Source: Pararhizobium sp. YC-54 (GTDB lineage: Bacteria; Pseudomonadota; Alphaproteobacteria; Rhizobiales; Rhizobiaceae). Taken from it: a DNA stretch of 64,000 bases. The translations under genes were made by a program, and so were the position numbers. The notes below the pieces were generated by a model. The model did no database searches. It saw nothing but the letters and a program-made list of their open reading frames with translations, and had not been told where the DNA came from. Of the stretch, positions 27,131 through 36,746 are shown one piece after another (the stretch's first letter is position 1; the number at the start of each line of letters is the position of its first letter). Location of the stretch: positions 186,001 through 250,000 of the forward strand of contig NZ_JAOYTH010000001.1 of the NCBI RefSeq assembly GCF_025847205.1. Reading direction: 5' to 3'.

Positions 27131-27967
27131 ATGAGCAGTGAGTATGGGAGCAATGACTATGGCCGGCTCGACGGCAAGGTGGCGATTGTTACCGGCGGGA
27201 CGCAAGGGCTGGGGGCGGCGATCGCGACGCTGTTTGCCAAGCGTGGTGCTGCAGGCATCGTGATCTGCGGCCGCAACGCCGCCAAGGGCGAGGCCAAAGC
27301 CGCCGAGATCGGCAAGGCGACCGGGACGAAGGTTGTCTATGTCCAGGCCGACCTCGAAAAGACAGAGGATGCGCGCAGGGTGGTCGCAGCATGTGACAGA
27401 GAATTCGGCCGCGTCGATGCGCTGGTCAACGCTGCGGCGATTACCGACCGTGGCACGATCCTCGACACCAGTCCGGAGCTGTTCGATCGCATGTTCGCCA
27501 TCAATGTGCGTGCTCCGTTCTTCCTGATGCAGGAAACGATCAACGTCATGCGCCGCGAAAAGATCGAGGGAACCATCGTCAATATCGGTTCGATGTCGGC
27601 GATGGCCGGGCAGCCTTTCATCTCCGCCTATTGCGCCTCCAAGGGCGCGCTGGAAACGCTGACCAAGAACACCGCCTATGCGGTGTTGCGCAACAGGATC
27701 CGCGTCAATGGCCTGAACATCGGCTGGATGGCATCCGAAGGCGAGGATCGCATCCAGCGCGAATTTCATGGATCGCCCGCCGACTGGCTGGAAAAGGCGG
27801 CAGCCAGCCAGCCGTTTGGGCGCTTGGTCGATCCGGCCGAGGTGGCGCGTGCCTGCGCCTATCTGTCGTCGGCGGAATCCGGCCTGATGACCGGATCGAT
27901 GATCTGCTTCGACCAGTCGGTCTGGGGTGCCTATGACGGGTCGCCGCATCCGGCCGCCGCCATCTGA
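27131..27967 (+). CDS. Short-chain dehydrogenase/reductase (SDR)
   Basis: 278 aa from the ATG at 27131, with GGAGGAAAG upstream. Classical SDR features: cofactor motif VTGGTQGLGAAIATLF near residue 18, NAAAI in the central strand, the catalytic Ser in NIGSMSAMAGQPF and YCASKGAL with the Tyr-x-x-x-Lys pair. It is an NAD(P)-dependent oxidoreductase of about the usual 250-280 aa. It follows the PhyH oxygenase and would oxidise or reduce a product of that step. The substrate is unknown. Confidence 0.9.
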   Translation: MSSEYGSNDYGRLDGKVAIVTGGTQGLGAAIATLFAKRGAAGIVICGRNAAKGEAKAAEIGKATGTKVVYVQADLEKTEDARRVVAACDREFGRVDALVNAAAITDRGTILDTSPELFDRMFAINVRAPFFLMQETINVMRREKIEGTIVNIGSMSAMAGQPFISAYCASKGALETLTKNTAYAVLRNRIRVNGLNIGWMASEGEDRIQREFHGSPADWLEKAAASQPFGRLVDPAEVARACAYLSSAESGLMTGSMICFDQSVWGAYDGSPHPAAAI

Positions 27968-28012
27968 CAAGAACGCCCGGGCCGCCTTGCAATCGGCGGC
28001 CCGCTATGACCA

Positions 28013-28957
<945 letters not shown>

Positions 28958-28958
28958 T

Positions 28959-29004
28959 TAGAGCGCGCGCGTCATTCATGACGCGCAAAGGTCGCTGTAG
29001 CACT
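28959..29004. repeat. Rhizobial intergenic palindromic element
   Basis: The segment starts with a hairpin GCGCGTCAT-TC-ATGACGCGC (arms 28967-28975 and 28978-28986) and continues GCAAAGGTCGCTGTAGCAC. This combination of a palindromic head and a conserved tail is familiar from many Rhizobium intergenic regions. It sits exactly between the convergent ends of bluB and the DUF2865 gene and may act as their shared terminator. Confidence 0.6.
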
Positions 29005-30120
29005 TTAATTTGTCTGCTGCTGCTGGTATCCGGGGCCGGCCGGATGCCTGAGGTCGATCGAGGTTTCCTGCGAGGGCAGGAAGCTCGGACCGACGACGCG
29101 AACCTTGCTGTCCTGCGGATTGTAGGGGCGGTCCGCGATAACGCTCTTCACCTCGGCCGGGGCAGCCTTTTTGGACGTGCGGAACTCGATGACGCCCTTG
29201 CCGTTGTGGGGCGTGCTCTGTTGCGTCGCCGTGCGTCCGACAGGAGAGCAGCCGCATTGGCCGGGCTCGCTGAGGTCGCGGGTCTTGTAGGCAAAGGCCG
29301 ACGGCAGATCGGCATAGGGTTCGCCGGTGGCAGCGGAGACCATCTGGTCGGTCTCTTCGGTCGCCAGCGCATGATAGTAGAGCGCCGTTTCCGTTCCCGG
29401 GCACCGCCGCTGGCAGGCCTCGGCATCGCGCGGGAAATCCGCGGGGGATGCATCCGAGGAGATCGGGAAGAACGCCCCGTCGCAGGTGCGCACGCACAAT
29501 GTTCGCAGGCTGCCGGGGTAATCGTCGCTCGGCGCAAAGCCATCATCCGGCGTCGTGAAATCGGATACATCATTGCTGTCGCGCATGTCGAGATAGTCTT
29601 CGCCGATCGGCGGCAGGTCCTTCAGGATATTGCGATGGGTTTCCGGTTCCTCGACGGCGGCGCTGACGACTTCATCCTGTTCTTCAAAGCAGCGATTGAC
29701 GTCGAGGGCGGCGAGGATCCGCCGCCGGGCGATCTCGCTGCCGCTGCCCGTCACCAGGGTCTGGCGGCGTGCCTTCAGCGTTTGAAGGTCCATTTCCATC
29801 TGCGAGATTTCGCCAGCCAGGCTCTCGCAGGCTCCTTCATTCGGCCCGCCGACAATAAGGACGCTGTCTGAACTGCATCCCATCCGCCTGAGATCGCTGC
29901 GCGCCTGGCGCAAATCCAGGTTCTGGCGTGAGATCGCTCCGGTGTAGTCGCGCAGATTGGCATTGGAGGCGACGATTTTCGGCAGGCTGGCAAGGCGCGC
30001 ATTCAGCCGTTCGCACACCGCCGAGGCGTCGGCCGTGGCCGTCATGGCCACAAGAAGCGGGGCTATCAGCGCCGCGAAGGATATCGAACGGAAGATCACG
30101 TGTTTCTCTCGCCTGAGCAT
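29005..30120 (-). CDS. DUF2865 domain protein, secreted
   Basis: 371 aa. It begins with a signal peptide (FRSISFAALIAPLLVAMTAT then ADASA). A helical segment follows (about 35-135) with conserved Cys (CERLNARL, RRMGCSSDSV, GACESLAGEI), then an acidic linker, and the C-terminal Cys-bearing region RTLCVRTCDGAFFPIS, DAEACQRRCPGTETALYYHA, which is the DUF2865 signature. Periplasmic location and disulfides are likely. The family is largely confined to Hyphomicrobiales and its function is unknown. The final 20 residues are Gln/Pro-rich. Confidence 0.85.
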   Translation of the reverse strand: MLRREKHVIFRSISFAALIAPLLVAMTATADASAVCERLNARLASLPKIVASNANLRDYTGAISRQNLDLRQARSDLRRMGCSSDSVLIVGGPNEGACESLAGEISQMEMDLQTLKARRQTLVTGSGSEIARRRILAALDVNRCFEEQDEVVSAAVEEPETHRNILKDLPPIGEDYLDMRDSNDVSDFTTPDDGFAPSDDYPGSLRTLCVRTCDGAFFPISSDASPADFPRDAEACQRRCPGTETALYYHALATEETDQMVSAATGEPYADLPSAFAYKTRDLSEPGQCGCSPVGRTATQQSTPHNGKGVIEFRTSKKAAPAEVKSVIADRPYNPQDSKVRVVGPSFLPSQETSIDLRHPAGPGYQQQQTN

Positions 30121-30298
30121 ACCGGCACCTTGCCGGGTGCGAAGGACATCCTGCGCACTCTGACTTTGTCCCTCATCATAACGCCATTCGAAGGTGGCGC
30201 AACGCAGTCCGTGCGCCAGCGTTAATGCGATGCGGGAGAATCATGCGGGGCGAGGCGGGAGAGCCACAATCGGCGGCTCTCCTAGCGCAAGGCAATTT

Positions 30299-30329
30299 AT
30301 ACCAAGTCTCGATGATAGAGACTTGGTAT
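30299..30329. repeat. Perfect 12-bp-arm palindrome at the luxI 3' end
   Basis: ATACCAAGTCTC (30299-30310) and GAGACTTGGTAT (30318-30329) flank a 7-nt loop and touch the luxI stop codon. No T run follows on either strand, so it differs from a classical terminator but could end or stabilise the luxI transcript. Confidence 0.75.
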
Positions 30330-30973
30330 CAAGCCGCCCGGGCGGTTTCCAGAGACATTGGCCGCTCCAGCACCGATCCGCCGATCTCGGCGACAGCCTT
30401 CATCCTCTCCAAGAGATCGGGCGTGACCTCCCAGGCTACGGCAACGGCGTAGACGGAGCCGATGCGCTGCGGTTCGCCGATGCGTTCGCCGGGGCAGCCC
30501 ATCCGCCGGAACATGCGCTCCAGAAAGACGTCGGTCACGGTGACGATATGGCTGAGACCGGATGACAGCCCGAGCTCTCCGACGCCGCACATCAGTTCTG
30601 CTGCGGCGATGGTCACCTGGTTGGAACCGCGATCCTGAGAGATGGCCGGATCGATGCAGAAGCGGCTGGATTCCCAGACGGTAGCGCTGCGCACCTGCGG
30701 ATTGTCGCCGAGCAGGATCGGAAATGTATCATCCAGCATGTTCGGCCCAAGCGTCGGCAGAAGCCGCAACGCGCCGCGCAGGCGCCCCGTCTGGTCCGAA
30801 TAGGACAGCACGTAGAGCGGATTTGCGTCGTCATAATGATCGATCTCCCAGTCGCCGCGAACCGATACGTCCCATTTCAGCACATCGTGAAAGACGCGCT
30901 TGCGCAGCTGGAACATGGCGTCGATATCGCTGGGATGCAGTTTGCCGGTGTTGCGGTTGAAAATCCTGATCAT
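30329..30973 (-). CDS. LuxI-family N-acyl-homoserine lactone synthase
   Basis: 214 aa from the ATG at 30973, with AGGAG 6 nt upstream. All the family-defining residues can be placed: Arg, Phe and Trp in LRKRVFHDVLKWD, the acidic EIDHYDD set, Arg in GALRLLPT, and Glu-Ser-Ser-Arg in VWESSRFCID. It makes an acyl-homoserine lactone from S-adenosylmethionine and acyl-ACP; the acyl chain cannot be deduced. It lies downstream of the luxR gene on the same strand, with a lux-box-like dyad between them. Confidence 0.95.
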   Translation of the reverse strand: MIRIFNRNTGKLHPSDIDAMFQLRKRVFHDVLKWDVSVRGDWEIDHYDDANPLYVLSYSDQTGRLRGALRLLPTLGPNMLDDTFPILLGDNPQVRSATVWESSRFCIDPAISQDRGSNQVTIAAAELMCGVGELGLSSGLSHIVTVTDVFLERMFRRMGCPGERIGEPQRIGSVYAVAVAWEVTPDLLERMKAVAEIGGSVLERPMSLETARAA

Positions 30974-31032
30974 TGTCTGCTCCTGTGTTCGTAGGCGAGG
31001 AGCAAATGCTGTCAGGGATCGTCGGTTATCGT

Positions 31033-31053
31033 AACTGTCGGTAGTGACAGGTT
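31033..31053 (-). promoter_or_regulatory. lux-box-like dyad upstream of luxI
   Basis: AACTGTC (31033-31039) and GACAGGTT (31046-31053) form an imperfect inverted repeat about 60 bp before the luxI start codon, the usual position for LuxR-AHL binding. One base breaks the symmetry (AACTGTC against AACCTGTC). Confidence 0.45.
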
Positions 31054-31082
31054 TCGAATGCACGCGGGGTATGCGATGGAAT

Positions 31083-31106
31083 CAGTGCGTCCGAAAGGAC
31101 GCACTG
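31083..31106 (-). terminator. Hairpin downstream of luxR
   Basis: CAGTGCGTCC (31083-31092), loop GAAA, GGACGCACTG (31097-31106): a perfect 10-bp stem closing a GNRA-type loop. It has no T run, so it may be an mRNA 3'-end stabiliser or a weak terminator between luxR and luxI. Confidence 0.5.
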
Positions 31107-31168
31107 TACGGGCTGCGCGCAGAGCCGCTGGCCGGATTGGATCGCGGGGCGGGGAATTTTTGGCCGGG

Positions 31169-31906
31169 TCAGAACGTCTGGATGAGATCGCGCCGCACGG
31201 CCTGGGCGACGGCCTGCGTGTTGGAGACGACATTCAACTTGCGGCGGGCGTTGGTCATGAAGAAACGAACGGTCCGTTCGGAAATGCCGAGGATCGTGCC
31301 GATCTCCCAATAGCTCTTGCCCGCCGCGGTCCAGCCGAGCACTTCTGTCTCACGATGGGTCAATGTCTTGGCGGCATGCTGCGAAAGCTCAATCCGGTTG
31401 TCGTTTTCCAGGACGGAAGCATGGAAGAGGTTGGCCAGCAGTTGAAAGTCACGCAGATGGTTGCGCCGGTAGGCCGGCCACTCCCCAGCCGCGACATCGG
31501 CATGGATCGCCAAAAAGGCCAGGCGGCGTGTGGGTGTCGCAAGTGGCAGCGTGACGCCATCGACGCCAAGCCCCAATCGCATAGCGGCGGAAAAGAGCGG
31601 TTCACTTTCGGGGTGAAGTTCGCGGGCGGTCGCCCAGTCCACCGGCCTGATGCCGCCCATGGTGAGCCGAAGGACAGGGTCGATGCGCTGAAATCCTTCG
31701 TCGAGATAGGTTCTGATCGCACAACCGCTGAAGGTATGGTGGAGGCGGTGAAACGCGAAACCCGTCGCCAGAACATCGATATCGGCGTAAAGCAGATTTG
31801 CAATGCTGAAAGTGCTGCGCATCAGGGCGAAAAACCGTTTTGCTTCAACGAGTTTCTCGTTTTCCATAATGTCCAGCAGGTCAAAGAATGCCCGTTGGTC
31901 AGTCAT
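31169..31906 (-). CDS. LuxR-family quorum-sensing transcriptional regulator
   Basis: 245 aa. The N-terminal autoinducer-binding domain (about 20-165) keeps Tyr, Asp-Pro and Trp of the ligand pocket (RTYLDEGFQRIDPV and VDWATARE) in exact register with TraR Y61, D70/P71 and W85, plus the Gly before VTLPL. The position equivalent to TraR W57 is Ala. The C-terminal LuxR HTH is LTHRETEVLGWTAAGKSYWE and GTILGISERTVRFF. With the luxI gene 196 bp downstream it forms a complete quorum-sensing pair. Upstream DNA (31907-32030) is strikingly A/T-rich. Confidence 0.93.
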   Translation of the reverse strand: MTDQRAFFDLLDIMENEKLVEAKRFFALMRSTFSIANLLYADIDVLATGFAFHRLHHTFSGCAIRTYLDEGFQRIDPVLRLTMGGIRPVDWATARELHPESEPLFSAAMRLGLGVDGVTLPLATPTRRLAFLAIHADVAAGEWPAYRRNHLRDFQLLANLFHASVLENDNRIELSQHAAKTLTHRETEVLGWTAAGKSYWEIGTILGISERTVRFFMTNARRKLNVVSNTQAVAQAVRRDLIQTF

Positions 31907-32029
31907 GTCGCAAATACCCTGTTATTTAAGGGAATTTACCATGATAATTGTTTTTAAGGTTTGTCTAGCGCAATCTTTGGTTAACAGAAATTTCCAATAT
32001 TTTGCAATTTAAAGTTGTGATTTTTGAAC

Positions 32030-32075
32030 AAAAAATATATCTCGATCGAGCCGGCACGAGACCGGCTCGATCGAG
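32030..32075 (-). terminator. Rho-independent terminator of the malic enzyme gene
   Basis: Perfect 14-bp stem: CTCGATCGAGCCGG (32041-32054) and CCGGCTCGATCGAG (32062-32075). On the minus strand it is followed by ATATATTTTTTG. Confidence 0.9.
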
Positions 32076-32081
32076 TCCGAA

Positions 32082-34394
32082 TCAAGCCGGGTATGAGGCT
32101 TCGACCACGGCCAGGGCTGCCATGTTGACGACGCCGCGCGACGTCACCGATGGCGACAGGATATGCGCGGGCAGGGCTGTTCCCAGCAGGATCGGCCCCA
32201 CATGCAGGCTGTCGGTCATCGTCTTGACCACGCCGAGCGTGATGTTGGCGGCATCGAGATTGGGGAAGACCAGCAGGTTGGCTTCGCCGGCCAGCGTGCT
32301 GTCGGGCATCACCCGCTTGCGCAGAATTTCCGAAATGGCGGAATCGCCGTGCATTTCGCCGTCTGCTTCGAGATCGGGTTCCAGTTCCCGGACGATCTGC
32401 ATCGCCTTGCGCATCTTGAAGGCGCTTTCCGAATCCCGCGATCCGAAATTCGAATGCGATACGAGGGCGGCACGCGGCGTGATGCCGAAGCGGCGGATTT
32501 CCTGGGCGGCCATTACCGTCTTCTGGGCGATTTCCTCGGCCGTCGGATCGAAGGTGACATAGGTATCGGTGAGGAAGGTGGCGCCGCGCTGCGAGATCAG
32601 CAGGCTGAGTGCCGAGAAATCCAGCACACCCTCGCGCTTGCCGATGATCTGGGAAACGGCGCGCAGATGGGCGCTGTAGCGGCCTTCGACACCGCAGATC
32701 AGCGCATCGGCTTCGCCGCGCCGGACAGCCAGAGCACCGATGACGGTCTGGTTGGTACGCACGATGGTACGGGCAGCTTCCGGGATGACGCCGAGGCGGC
32801 CGACCAGTGCGAAATAGTCATCGACATAATCGCGGAAGCGCGGATCGCCTTCCGGGTTGACCACTTCGAAGTCCACGTCCGGGCGAATGCGCAGGCCGTA
32901 GCGTTTCAACCGCGTCTCGATGATGTGAGGACGGCCGATCAGGATCGGGCGGGCCGTGCCGTCTTCGAGCAGCACCTGGGCGGCGCGCAGCACGCGCTCA
33001 TCCTCGCCTTCGGAGAAGATCACCCGGTTCTTCTGGGCGTTCTTGGCGGCGGCGAAGATCGGCTTCATGATGAAGCCGGAGCGGAAGACGAAGCGGTTGA
33101 GCTGGTCGAGATAGGCGTCGAAATCGGCAATCGGCCGGTTGGCGACGCCGCTGTCGGCGGCGGCCTTGGCAACTGCCGGCGCAATGCGCAGGATCAGGCG
33201 CTGATCGAACGGCGAAGGGATCAGGTAGTCCGGGCCGAAGACCGGCGTCTCGCCGGAATAGGCGCGGGCGGCAACGTCCGACGGCTCTTCGCGGGCAAGG
33301 GCTGCGATGGCGCGCACGGCGGCCATCTTCATTTCCTCGTTGATCGTGCGGGCACCGCAGTCGAGCGCGCCGCGGAAGATGTAGGGGAAGCAGAGGACGT
33401 TGTTGACCTGGTTGGGAAAGTCCGAACGGCCGGTGCAGATCATCGCGTCGGGGCGGGCGGCGCGCGCCACTTCCGGCATGATCTCGGGATTGGGGTTGGC
33501 GAGTGCCATGATCAGCGGCTTTTCCGCCATCTGCACCAGCAGTTCCGGCTTCAATACGCCTGCGGCCGAAAGACCGAGGAAGACATCGGCGCCGGCAATG
33601 CTGTCGGCCAGAACGCGGTTTTCGCTGTCCTGCGCATAGATCGACTTCCACTCGTCCATCAACACTTCGCGGCCGGCATAGACGAGGCCTTCGAGATCGT
33701 GGACCCAGATGTTTTCGCGCCGCGCCCCGAGCGTCACCAGAAGATTGAGGCAGGCAAGGGCTGCAGCACCGGCGCCCGACGTGACGATCTTTGCCTTGGC
33801 GATATCCTTGCCGGCCAGTTCGAGGCCGTTGAGGATGGCGGCGGCGACGATGATCGCGGTTCCGTGCTGGTCGTCATGGAAAACCGGAATGTCCATCTTT
33901 TCGCGCAACCGGCGTTCTACCTCGAAACATTCCGGCGCCTTGATGTCTTCCAGGTTGATACCGCCGAAGGTCGGCTCCAGCGCTGCGATGACATTGACCA
34001 TCTGGTCGATCTCGGGGGCGTCGATCTCGATATCGAAGACGTCGATGCCTGCGAATTTCTTGAACAGGACGGCCTTGCCTTCCATCACCGGCTTGGATGC
34101 AAGCGGACCGATATTGCCAAGGCCGAGAACTGCCGTGCCGTTCGAAACGACCGCGACCAGGTTGGCGCGCGCCGTATAGTCGGCGGCGGTCGACGGATCG
34201 TCGCGGATGGCAAGGCAGGGGGCTGCAACGCCCGGGGAATAGGCGAGCGCCAGGTCGCGCTGGTTGCCGAGCGGCTTGGTCGGCTGGATCTCGAGCTTGC
34301 CTGGGCGTGGATAGCGGTGGAAGAACAGCGCCTGTTCATCGAGGTCGCCGCTTGCTGGAGCCGCTGGGGTCTTGGCCTTGTCGCCGGTGCTCAT
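32082..34394 (-). CDS. maeB: NAD(P)-dependent malic enzyme with C-terminal phosphotransacetylase-like domain
   Basis: 770 aa from the ATG at 34394 (AGGGAA 8 nt upstream). The N-terminal malic enzyme module (about 1-430) has [15 protein letters not shown], the metal site [20 protein letters not shown] and nucleotide-binding [15 protein letters not shown]. The C-terminal module (about 450-765) is a phosphate acetyltransferase-like domain that in MaeB proteins is regulatory. It decarboxylates malate to pyruvate. In rhizobia two such enzymes exist, Dme (NAD) and Tme (NADP); which this is cannot be fixed from sequence alone, although the length is closest to Dme. Confidence 0.95.
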   Translation of the reverse strand: MSTGDKAKTPAAPASGDLDEQALFFHRYPRPGKLEIQPTKPLGNQRDLALAYSPGVAAPCLAIRDDPSTAADYTARANLVAVVSNGTAVLGLGNIGPLASKPVMEGKAVLFKKFAGIDVFDIEIDAPEIDQMVNVIAALEPTFGGINLEDIKAPECFEVERRLREKMDIPVFHDDQHGTAIIVAAAILNGLELAGKDIAKAKIVTSGAGAAALACLNLLVTLGARRENIWVHDLEGLVYAGREVLMDEWKSIYAQDSENRVLADSIAGADVFLGLSAAGVLKPELLVQMAEKPLIMALANPNPEIMPEVARAARPDAMICTGRSDFPNQVNNVLCFPYIFRGALDCGARTINEEMKMAAVRAIAALAREEPSDVAARAYSGETPVFGPDYLIPSPFDQRLILRIAPAVAKAAADSGVANRPIADFDAYLDQLNRFVFRSGFIMKPIFAAAKNAQKNRVIFSEGEDERVLRAAQVLLEDGTARPILIGRPHIIETRLKRYGLRIRPDVDFEVVNPEGDPRFRDYVDDYFALVGRLGVIPEAARTIVRTNQTVIGALAVRRGEADALICGVEGRYSAHLRAVSQIIGKREGVLDFSALSLLISQRGATFLTDTYVTFDPTAEEIAQKTVMAAQEIRRFGITPRAALVSHSNFGSRDSESAFKMRKAMQIVRELEPDLEADGEMHGDSAISEILRKRVMPDSTLAGEANLLVFPNLDAANITLGVVKTMTDSLHVGPILLGTALPAHILSPSVTSRGVVNMAALAVVEASYPA

Positions 34395-34598
34395 ACTCTT
34401 ATTCCCTACCTGTTCGTCGGGCTCTTTTTGCATGAAACGGCGGTTGCGTACAGTTTCGAAACGGGCGTTTATCCCCGGTTTTCAGGAACAGGTGTTTCGC
34501 CCGGACCGTAGCTGGTTCCACAGGCTGTCATTCTCCTGAAACAAGAGTCTGTTTTTGAAGGCTCTTAAGAGAGGCACGATAGACCGTTGCGAGGCAGC

Positions 34599-35432
34599 AT
34601 GACCGAGAAAGAGCAAGAACCCCGGCGTTTCAGGACCCTGTTCATTTCCGACGTTCATCTGGGATCGAAGGCCGCAAAGACCGATTACCTCCTCGATTTC
34701 CTGCGTGTCACCGAGGCGGAGACGATCATTCTGGTCGGCGATATCGTCGATGGATGGCGGTTGAAGCGCAGCTGGTACTGGCCGCAGGCTTGCAACGATG
34801 TCGTCCAGAAGCTGTTGCGCAAAGCGCGCAAGGGCAGCCGCATCATCTACATTCCGGGCAATCACGACGAGTTCATGCGCGATTTTCCGGGCGTGCATTT
34901 CGGCGGTATCGAGGTTGCCCAGCGCCACATGCACGAGGCTGCCGATGGCCGCAAATATCTGGTGCTGCATGGCGACGAGTTCGACGTCGTGGTGCGCAAT
35001 GCCCGTCTGCTGGCCTATCTCGGCGACTGGGCCTACGACACGGCGATCGTCATCAATATCGGGCTGGCGGCCATCCGCCGCCGCCTCGGCATGCCCTACT
35101 GGTCGTTCTCGGCCTGGGCGAAGCTGCAGGTCAAGCACGCGGTGAATTTCATCGGCGAGTTCCAGCGTGTCGTTGCCGACGAAGCCCGGCGGGAAAATGC
35201 CGATGGCGTCATCTGCGGCCACATCCATCACGCTGTCATCGAGGATATCGGCGGCATCCGCTATATCAATACCGGCGACTGGGTGGAGAGCTGCACGGCC
35301 ATCGCCGAGCATCATGACGGCACGATGGAGCTGATTACCTGGCGCCAGTTGAGCGGAGCACCGGTTGTGCGCGAAGACACATCCGAGGTCGAAGTGATGA
35401 TGGCCCGGGTTCTTTCGCAACAGGCGGCATAA
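34599..35432 (+). CDS. LpxH-like metallophosphoesterase
   Basis: 277 aa from the ATG at 34599, with GAGG upstream. The calcineurin-like metal-binding motifs are complete and in order: ISDVHLGSKAAKTDYLLDFL, LVGDIVDGWRL, IPGNHDEF, YLVLHGDEFD and VICGHIHHAVI, followed by INTGDWVESC. This is the arrangement of UDP-2,3-diacylglucosamine diphosphatase LpxH and its longer relatives. Many alphaproteobacteria use LpxI for lipid A, so this long homologue may act on another phospho-substrate. It is divergent from the malic enzyme gene. Confidence 0.82.
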   Translation: MTEKEQEPRRFRTLFISDVHLGSKAAKTDYLLDFLRVTEAETIILVGDIVDGWRLKRSWYWPQACNDVVQKLLRKARKGSRIIYIPGNHDEFMRDFPGVHFGGIEVAQRHMHEAADGRKYLVLHGDEFDVVVRNARLLAYLGDWAYDTAIVINIGLAAIRRRLGMPYWSFSAWAKLQVKHAVNFIGEFQRVVADEARRENADGVICGHIHHAVIEDIGGIRYINTGDWVESCTAIAEHHDGTMELITWRQLSGAPVVREDTSEVEVMMARVLSQQAA

Positions 35433-35525
35433 AACCGCCGACGTCCAACACAGTAGGGAAATCTAGCTTCTAGCGCCGCACTCCGGCGCCGTGATAAATC
35501 ATGGACGCAACTGTCAGGTCCTTCC

Positions 35526-36746
35526 ATGATTCCCTCCTCTCCGCCTCCCTTTCGCGAGGAAGCGCCGGCCTATTTCGTGCCGCGCATCGCCTTGCTCTTC
35601 TGCGCGCCCCTCGTCGTCAACGGTTTCGCCATGCCGTATTTTCCGGTCTGGCTGACGACGTTGTCGCTGAGCGATTTCGAAATCGGCATCATCCTTGCCG
35701 TGCCGATGTTCGTGCGCGTCATCACGGCGCCGCTGGTCGGGCTTCTGGCCGACCGGATCGGCGAGCGCGCCGAAGTTCTGATCTGGTCGGCGGTCCTGTC
35801 GCTGCTGACGGCGCTGGCGCTGTTCGTTTCCCATAGTTTCTGGTTCGTGCTGATCATCTATGCCGTGCAGGGCGGTGTCTATTCGCCCTATGTCCCGATC
35901 GTCGAGGCGATTGCTCTGACCGGCGTGCGCCGTTGGGGCTACGACTATGCGACCATGCGCGTCTGGGGGTCCGTCGCTTTCATCGGGGCGACGATGCTGG
36001 GCGGCGTGATGATCGGGCTCTACGGCGGCTCGATGGTGCTGCCGGCGATGGCCGGCGGTTTCCTCTTGATGATCCTCATGACCTTCATCGCGCCGCGCGT
36101 CGGACGGCCACGCCGGCCCTCGACGCTGACGACGCTGACGGAGCCGCCGCCAAAGGCACTGCGCAAACTCGATCTGCAGCTGCTCTTGATCGGCGTGACG
36201 CTGGTCAACGGCAGCCATGCGATGCTGTTCGCCTTCTCGGCGATCTACTGGCAGCATATCGGTTTTACCGGCACGGAGATCGGCCTGCTCTGGAGCGCCG
36301 GGGTCGCGGCGGAAGTGGCGATGTTCTTCTGCGCCAGGATGATCATCCGGCGGTTCAGCCTGTGGACGATGATCTTTTCAGGCTGCATCCTTGCGATCGT
36401 GCGCTGGATCATCTTTCCGATGGATCTCGGCTTTGGGGGCTATTTCGCCCTGCAATGTTTCCACGCCTTCACCTATGCGATCATGCATACCGGCATGCAG
36501 AACATGCTGGTGCAGCGCGTGCCTGAAGAGCAGGAATCCTCCGCGCAGGGGCTCTACTTCTTCTATACCGGCGTGTTCTCGGCGATTTTTACCTTCACAT
36601 CCGGATATTTCTACACCTGGTTCGGCGTCCACGGCTTTTATTCGATGTCTGTCGTTGCCTTCGTCGGCTGCTGTTCGGCTTTTGCTGCCTGGTATCTTCA
36701 GCCCCAAAGAGCAGGAAGAGGCGGGAAGACCAGCGAATCTTCATAG
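35526..36746 (+). CDS. Major facilitator superfamily transporter (MFS_1-like/HcaT type)
   Basis: 406 aa with 12 predicted membrane helices. The N-terminal part (FCAPLVVNGFAMPYFPVWLT, LLADRIGERAEVLIWSAV) and GGVYSPYVPIVEAIALTGVR fit the MFS_1_like/LacY-like group that includes the phenylpropionate permease HcaT. The substrate is unknown. Its 3' end overlaps the convergent epimerase gene by 49 bp. Confidence 0.87.
   Translation: MIPSSPPPFREEAPAYFVPRIALLFCAPLVVNGFAMPYFPVWLTTLSLSDFEIGIILAVPMFVRVITAPLVGLLADRIGERAEVLIWSAVLSLLTALALFVSHSFWFVLIIYAVQGGVYSPYVPIVEAIALTGVRRWGYDYATMRVWGSVAFIGATMLGGVMIGLYGGSMVLPAMAGGFLLMILMTFIAPRVGRPRRPSTLTTLTEPPPKALRKLDLQLLLIGVTLVNGSHAMLFAFSAIYWQHIGFTGTEIGLLWSAGVAAEVAMFFCARMIIRRFSLWTMIFSGCILAIVRWIIFPMDLGFGGYFALQCFHAFTYAIMHTGMQNMLVQRVPEEQESSAQGLYFFYTGVFSAIFTFTSGYFYTWFGVHGFYSMSVVAFVGCCSAFAAWYLQPQRAGRGGKTSESS

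Noticed and set aside
25790..27970. 726-aa minus-strand frame over the PhyH and SDR genes
   Set aside because: It spans two clear plus-strand genes and a terminator; an antisense artefact of base composition.
32163..34511. 782-aa plus-strand frame over the malic enzyme gene
   Set aside because: Antisense shadow of a complete two-domain enzyme.
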